A stretch of 58,542 nt of DNA from an uncultured Schlesneria sp. (lineage in GTDB: Bacteria; Planctomycetota; Planctomycetia; Planctomycetales; Planctomycetaceae), in assembly GCA_903899985.1 (NCBI GenBank), contig CAIULL010000268.1:1-58542 (forward strand), in the 5' to 3' direction. The position numbers were made by a program, and so were the translations under genes. Position 1 is the stretch's first letter. Every line of letters starts with the position of its first letter. Of this stretch, positions 55,739 to 58,542 are shown piece after piece. The notes beneath the pieces were generated by a model. The model searched no databases, was not told where the DNA came from, and was given only the letters and a program-made list of their open reading frames with translations.

Positions 55739-55835
55739 GTAGGGTGGGTCGAGTCTTTAAGGCCCACCAGCTTTTGGTCTCAATCGACTGAAATCAAGAC
55801 AAGACGGTGGGCCTGGAAGACTCGACACACCCTAC
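55739..55835. repeat. 97-bp palindromic element in the gatA leader
   Basis: GTAGGGTGGGTCGAGTC at the left end and its near-inverse at the right end belong to 30-base arms that match at about 26 positions. They flank a 37-base core. The arms also hold GGCCCACC / GGTGGGCC. The element lies three bases upstream of the gatA Shine-Dalgarno site and would fold in the leader RNA. Confidence 0.85.
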
Positions 55836-55924
55836 AATGCGACTCGGACGAATGCCAACGAAAAAAGCACGATCAAGACCAACGCCTCGTCGTGCTTCAG
55901 GAACATCTCATCGAATCGCTGTGA

Positions 55925-56125
55925 TTACTTCTTAGCTTGCTCAGCCTTAATGACAGCAACTCGTTCTTCCAGATTGTAGAACGGGCTCAGGCGGCGAACT
56001 TTGGTCGCGAGGACGACTTTGTCAGCTTGTGCTGTCGCCTTCATGTACTTCGCGATCAATTTTTGAATTTTCACCTTGCGGTGACGTCGTTTAGCGATTT
56101 CGCGATCTCGTTCAATGCGCGGCAT
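55925..56125 (-). CDS. Small basic helical protein
   Basis: A 66-residue, strongly basic protein: MPRIERDREIAKRRHRKVK, then helix-forming QADKVVLATKVRRLSPFY and NLEERVAVIKAEQAKK. It appears to be a small conserved planctomycete protein of unknown function, with a nucleic-acid-binding look. It lies 68 bases downstream of a second tiny gene (56194-56313) on the same strand, about 200 bases upstream of gatA. The ATG is the first in frame. Confidence 0.72.
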   Translation of the reverse strand: MPRIERDREIAKRRHRKVKIQKLIAKYMKATAQADKVVLATKVRRLSPFYNLEERVAVIKAEQAKK

Positions 56126-56193
56126 GTTTCAATATCTTCTTCGGAGCAGGAATCAAAAAGGAAACTGTATATCGAATGGGCACAAACGGTTGA

Positions 56194-56313
56194 CTAGCGC
56201 AACTTTTTGTGACATGTCTTGCAGCGAACACGCATGCGAACAAGCTTATTACATTTTGGACAGCGTTTGGCCTTGCGAGCCAACTTCAATTTCGTCCGTG
56301 GACGGTAAACCAT
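56194..56313 (-). CDS. 39-residue zinc-ribbon protein
   Basis: A complete small gene: ATG at 56313 preceded by AAGAGGG seven bases upstream and stop TAG at 56194. It encodes MVYRPRTKLKLARKAKRCP followed by KCNKLVRMRVRCKTCHKKLR, with two CxxC pairs nine residues apart and 18 Lys/Arg. The pairs would bind one zinc ion. The size and charge are like a ribosomal protein such as L40e or L36, but it does not match L36. It lies just upstream of the small basic gene and is probably co-transcribed with it. Function is inferred, not known. Confidence 0.75.
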   Translation of the reverse strand: MVYRPRTKLKLARKAKRCPKCNKLVRMRVRCKTCHKKLR

Positions 56314-57005
56314 TCGAATACCCTCTTGGCCCCTGTCCCTGACGAAACGGAGCGAATTACCCTAATTAACAGCTGCGAACGCGGCGAATTAAGCCCCGTT
56401 GACCGAACCGAAATCGCACAAGTCGTTATCTGAAATGGGGTTCCGATAAAAAACCCACGTTTACGAACAAGCCACGAGCGAAATCGGGTCGGGCAGTCTA
56501 ATCATTGAGTATCGGCCATGCAAGCGACGTTGCAATTTGTTCGCATTTCTTTGGTGTACTTGGCGGATTTGAGATTCCGAAATTCATCGAATCTTGATAT
56601 TCTACGGCGTTGGCGGTTCGATTCGCTGGGACGATTTTTCAAGTGGGTCTTGAAGAATCGTGAAGAGAGCTGCTGACGATTGCAGTGTTTTGGGTGTTTT
56701 TTCGAGAACCGTTGCTTGGTCCGCTGACAGTTCTCACCGTTTTCGTTGACGTGTTCGGATTTGAACGCGCCACAGAAACAACATCGACTCGGTCTCGCTC
56801 AATATCCGATAGATTTGAATAGTCCGGAGATTGCGTCCGAATCGAAAGAGGTTATTTCTGTCGACTGTGCTTCGCACGTTGCGTGTCAGAGCCGCAGTCG
56901 AACGGAACCGTTTGATATGTCAGCGATCGGCAAGGAATGCCGGAACAAGTTTGGAACGACGTTGGCGCGGGGAATCCGTCGTCAAAGTCATTGCGGGGTC
57001 AGGCT
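56314..57005. other. Gene-free stretch between small genes and the ketoacyl synthase
   Basis: It should hold the promoters of two divergent transcripts. The frames in it run into the synthase and do not look like protein. No dyad or terminator stands out. Confidence 0.45.
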
Positions 57006-58295
57006 ATGATGGCTGGTTCCGACTCACAACGCGTGGTTGTCACCGGTGTTGGAGTTGTATCACCGATTGGTATAGGTCAAGACGCTTTCTGGCGAAACTT
57101 AATCGCTGGTAAGTCCGGGATCGACTTATTGACTGCGTTCCCATCCGGGGGATTGCCGTCGAAGTTGGCCGCCGAAGTTCATGATTTTGATCCGTTGGAG
57201 CACATCTACCAACGAAAATTTCTCAAAGTGATGTCCCGCGACATTCAATTGGGTGTCGCCAGCGCCTCGATGGCGATGTCTGACGCCGCTCTGCCGCAAG
57301 GTTCGATCGACCCCGAACGACTGGGTGTCGAATTCGGTGCTGGTCACATGTCGGCGACTCCTGAAGAATTGGCCGATGCCGCACGTCACCTGCAACAGAC
57401 GGCTGACGGAGTGTCGTTCGACGGTTGGGCTGAAGATGGTTTGGGCGAGATCGCTCCACTCTGGCTCCTGAAACAATTGCCGAACATGCCGGCGTGCCAC
57501 GTCGCGATCGAACATGACGCGCGTGGACCAAACAACACCATTACAAGTTGCGAATCGTCAGCTCTGCTGGCGCTGGCCGAAGGGATGCGAGTCATCGAGC
57601 GTGGTGCCGCCGACGTCATGATCGTCGGGGCTTGCAGCTCGTATATTCATCCACTGGAAATCGCTCGACTGAATCTGTACGACACGCTGTCTCCTGGTGA
57701 CGATCCACGGTTTGCCTGCCGACCATTCGATCTTGATCGTGACGGGACTGTCGCAGGTGAAGGTGCTGCCTCGTTCGTACTCGAGCGCTACGAGCATGCG
57801 ATCCGACGCGGTGCGCCGATCTACTGCGAAGTCTTGGGTGTCGGCGCAGGCTGCGACGGAAGCGATCCTTCAAACCGTGCGAACGGCCTTGGACTTGCTC
57901 GTTCAATCAATGCCGCACTCAAGCGATCGAACCTGACGCCACGCGACCTCGGGCACATCAATGCACACGGCAAGGGAACTCGAAAAGACGACATCGCCGA
58001 ATCGCGAGCCTACTATCAAGCGCTCGGAAGCGTTGCCGAATCGATTCCCGTCACGGCGCTGAAAAGCTATTTCGGTCATTTTGATGCGGGTGCCGGAGCC
58101 GTTGAACTTGCAGGAAGCCTTCTGGCGATGCGGCATGGTCAATTGCCGATGACTCTGAATTATCGGACACCTGACCCGCTATGCCAGCTGAACATCGTTC
58201 ACGGCGAACCGCTGAAGATGACAAACGGGATTGCCCTGAGCGTCAATCGAACCCGCATGGGCCAAAGCGCCGCTGCGGTCATTCGTGCCATCTGA
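57006..58295 (+). CDS. Beta-ketoacyl-ACP synthase (KAS II-like)
   Basis: A 429-residue thiolase-fold condensing enzyme: VVVTGVGVVSPIGIGQDAFW at the N-terminus, active-site Cys in NTITSCESSALLALAEG, first His in INAHGKGTRKDD and second in KSYFGHFDAGAGAVELAG. The Cys-His-His triad is complete. It elongates acyl chains on ACP. It stands alone here, without fabD/G/Z or acpP, so a specialised rather than housekeeping role is possible. The ATG at 57006 starts just before the conserved opening; an in-frame ATG at 56937 would add 23 residues. Confidence 0.92.
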   Translation: MMAGSDSQRVVVTGVGVVSPIGIGQDAFWRNLIAGKSGIDLLTAFPSGGLPSKLAAEVHDFDPLEHIYQRKFLKVMSRDIQLGVASASMAMSDAALPQGSIDPERLGVEFGAGHMSATPEELADAARHLQQTADGVSFDGWAEDGLGEIAPLWLLKQLPNMPACHVAIEHDARGPNNTITSCESSALLALAEGMRVIERGAADVMIVGACSSYIHPLEIARLNLYDTLSPGDDPRFACRPFDLDRDGTVAGEGAASFVLERYEHAIRRGAPIYCEVLGVGAGCDGSDPSNRANGLGLARSINAALKRSNLTPRDLGHINAHGKGTRKDDIAESRAYYQALGSVAESIPVTALKSYFGHFDAGAGAVELAGSLLAMRHGQLPMTLNYRTPDPLCQLNIVHGEPLKMTNGIALSVNRTRMGQSAAAVIRAI

Positions 58296-58313
58296 AGTTG
58301 CGTGACCGAAGCC

Positions 58314-58334
58314 CCACCTCCCCTGCGGGGGTGG
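58314..58334 (+). terminator. Possible terminator hairpin
   Basis: CCACC and CCC pair with GGG and GGTGG around a short loop, 18 bases after the synthase stop. There is a one-base bulge and no T-run. Confidence 0.4.
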
Positions 58335-58368
58335 TCATCGGGCCTTTGCCCTAGCCCGGATTATTCGT

Positions 58369-58427
58369 TAGCCCGACGCGCAAGCGAGGGTCTTGTTTTT
58401 TTCTTCCCTCGCTTGCGCGTCGGGCTA
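58369..58427. repeat. 22-bp perfect inverted repeat with T-rich loop
   Basis: A perfect 22-base arm beginning TAGCCCGACGCGCAAG (58369-58390) is repeated in inverse at 58406-58427 around a 15-base T-rich loop. Such TAGCCCGACGCG palindromes look like dispersed repeats; one copy lies here. Confidence 0.9.
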
Positions 58428-58542
58428 GCGTTTCAGGGTGTATTTTGTGATAAAAGTTTAACTCCATTTCAATAATGCCCCAGAACCCGGAACATCGTTG
58501 AGAAGCCAATAATTGCGCTAGTGCGTAGGCCCGTTAACCACC

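Noticed and set aside
56194-56313. The tiny gene read as ribosomal protein L36 (rpmJ)
   Set aside because: L36 begins MKVRxSVKKxC and has a CxxC...C...H site; this protein has two CxxC pairs and a different N-terminus.
1-58542. CRISPR array, insertion sequence or prophage
   Set aside because: No regular repeat-spacer pattern, transposase, integrase or phage structural gene was seen.

Overview
The window comes from a bacterium that is almost certainly a planctomycete. The strongest sign is the 1077-residue protein at 39551-42784, which carries the PSCyt1, DUF1549 and DUF1553 set of domains with two CxxCH haem motifs, a hallmark of that phylum. Secreted LamG-type proteins, FHA and zinc-ribbon fusions, frequent GTG/TTG starts with weak Shine-Dalgarno sites and palindromic intergenic repeats fit the same assignment. 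The genus cannot be decided from the sequence alone. I see no phage, insertion sequence, CRISPR array or rRNA; one tRNA (Cys) is present.

Layout. 1-1025 has no convincing gene. 1026-7673 (minus strand) is an extracellular polysaccharide cluster: acyl carrier protein, BNR-repeat protein, AAC(3)-fold N-acyltransferase, glycosyltransferase, O-antigen-ligase-like protein and flippase. 7985-13610 holds a secreted hydrolase, an amino-acid permease overlapping a lone LutC-type protein, and two unknown proteins. 14044-23082 is a tightly packed six-gene run: MoxR ATPase, DUF58, secreted SASA-type esterase, gamma-glutamylcyclotransferase-fold protein, ADP-ribosylglycohydrolase and a secreted glycoside hydrolase-like protein. 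23580-29179 is an ExbB/ExbD/ExbD cluster ending in a giant FHA-TM-TPR-beta-propeller protein, followed by a secreted VIT/vWA protein (29405-31798).

31897-38800 carries a membrane protein, a sugar isomerase-like protein, three FKBP domains in two genes, lipoproteins and a secreted putative metalloprotease. 39249-39320 is tRNA-Cys. Then come the planctomycete cytochrome protein, a jelly-roll protein, NusB, a Cu(I) P-type ATPase, an ExbB-like membrane protein, a di-haem cytochrome c peroxidase, two divergent ABC exporters (49221-52997), a family 5 uracil-DNA glycosylase, GatA, two very small proteins (one a 39-residue zinc ribbon at 56194-56313) and a beta-ketoacyl synthase.

The most interesting candidate for an undescribed system is 23580-29179. 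The proton-channel proteins resemble TolQ/TolR, and no TonB or TolA gene is nearby. Instead the last gene joins, in one polypeptide, a cytoplasmic FHA domain, a membrane helix, a CpoB-like TPR stretch and a periplasmic beta-propeller. This recalls several Tol-Pal parts fused together. It is a hypothesis from domain order. Second is the MoxR-to-glycosidase run, which puts an intact ADP-ribosylglycohydrolase and a cyclotransferase-fold protein, with overlapping ends, between secreted carbohydrate enzymes.
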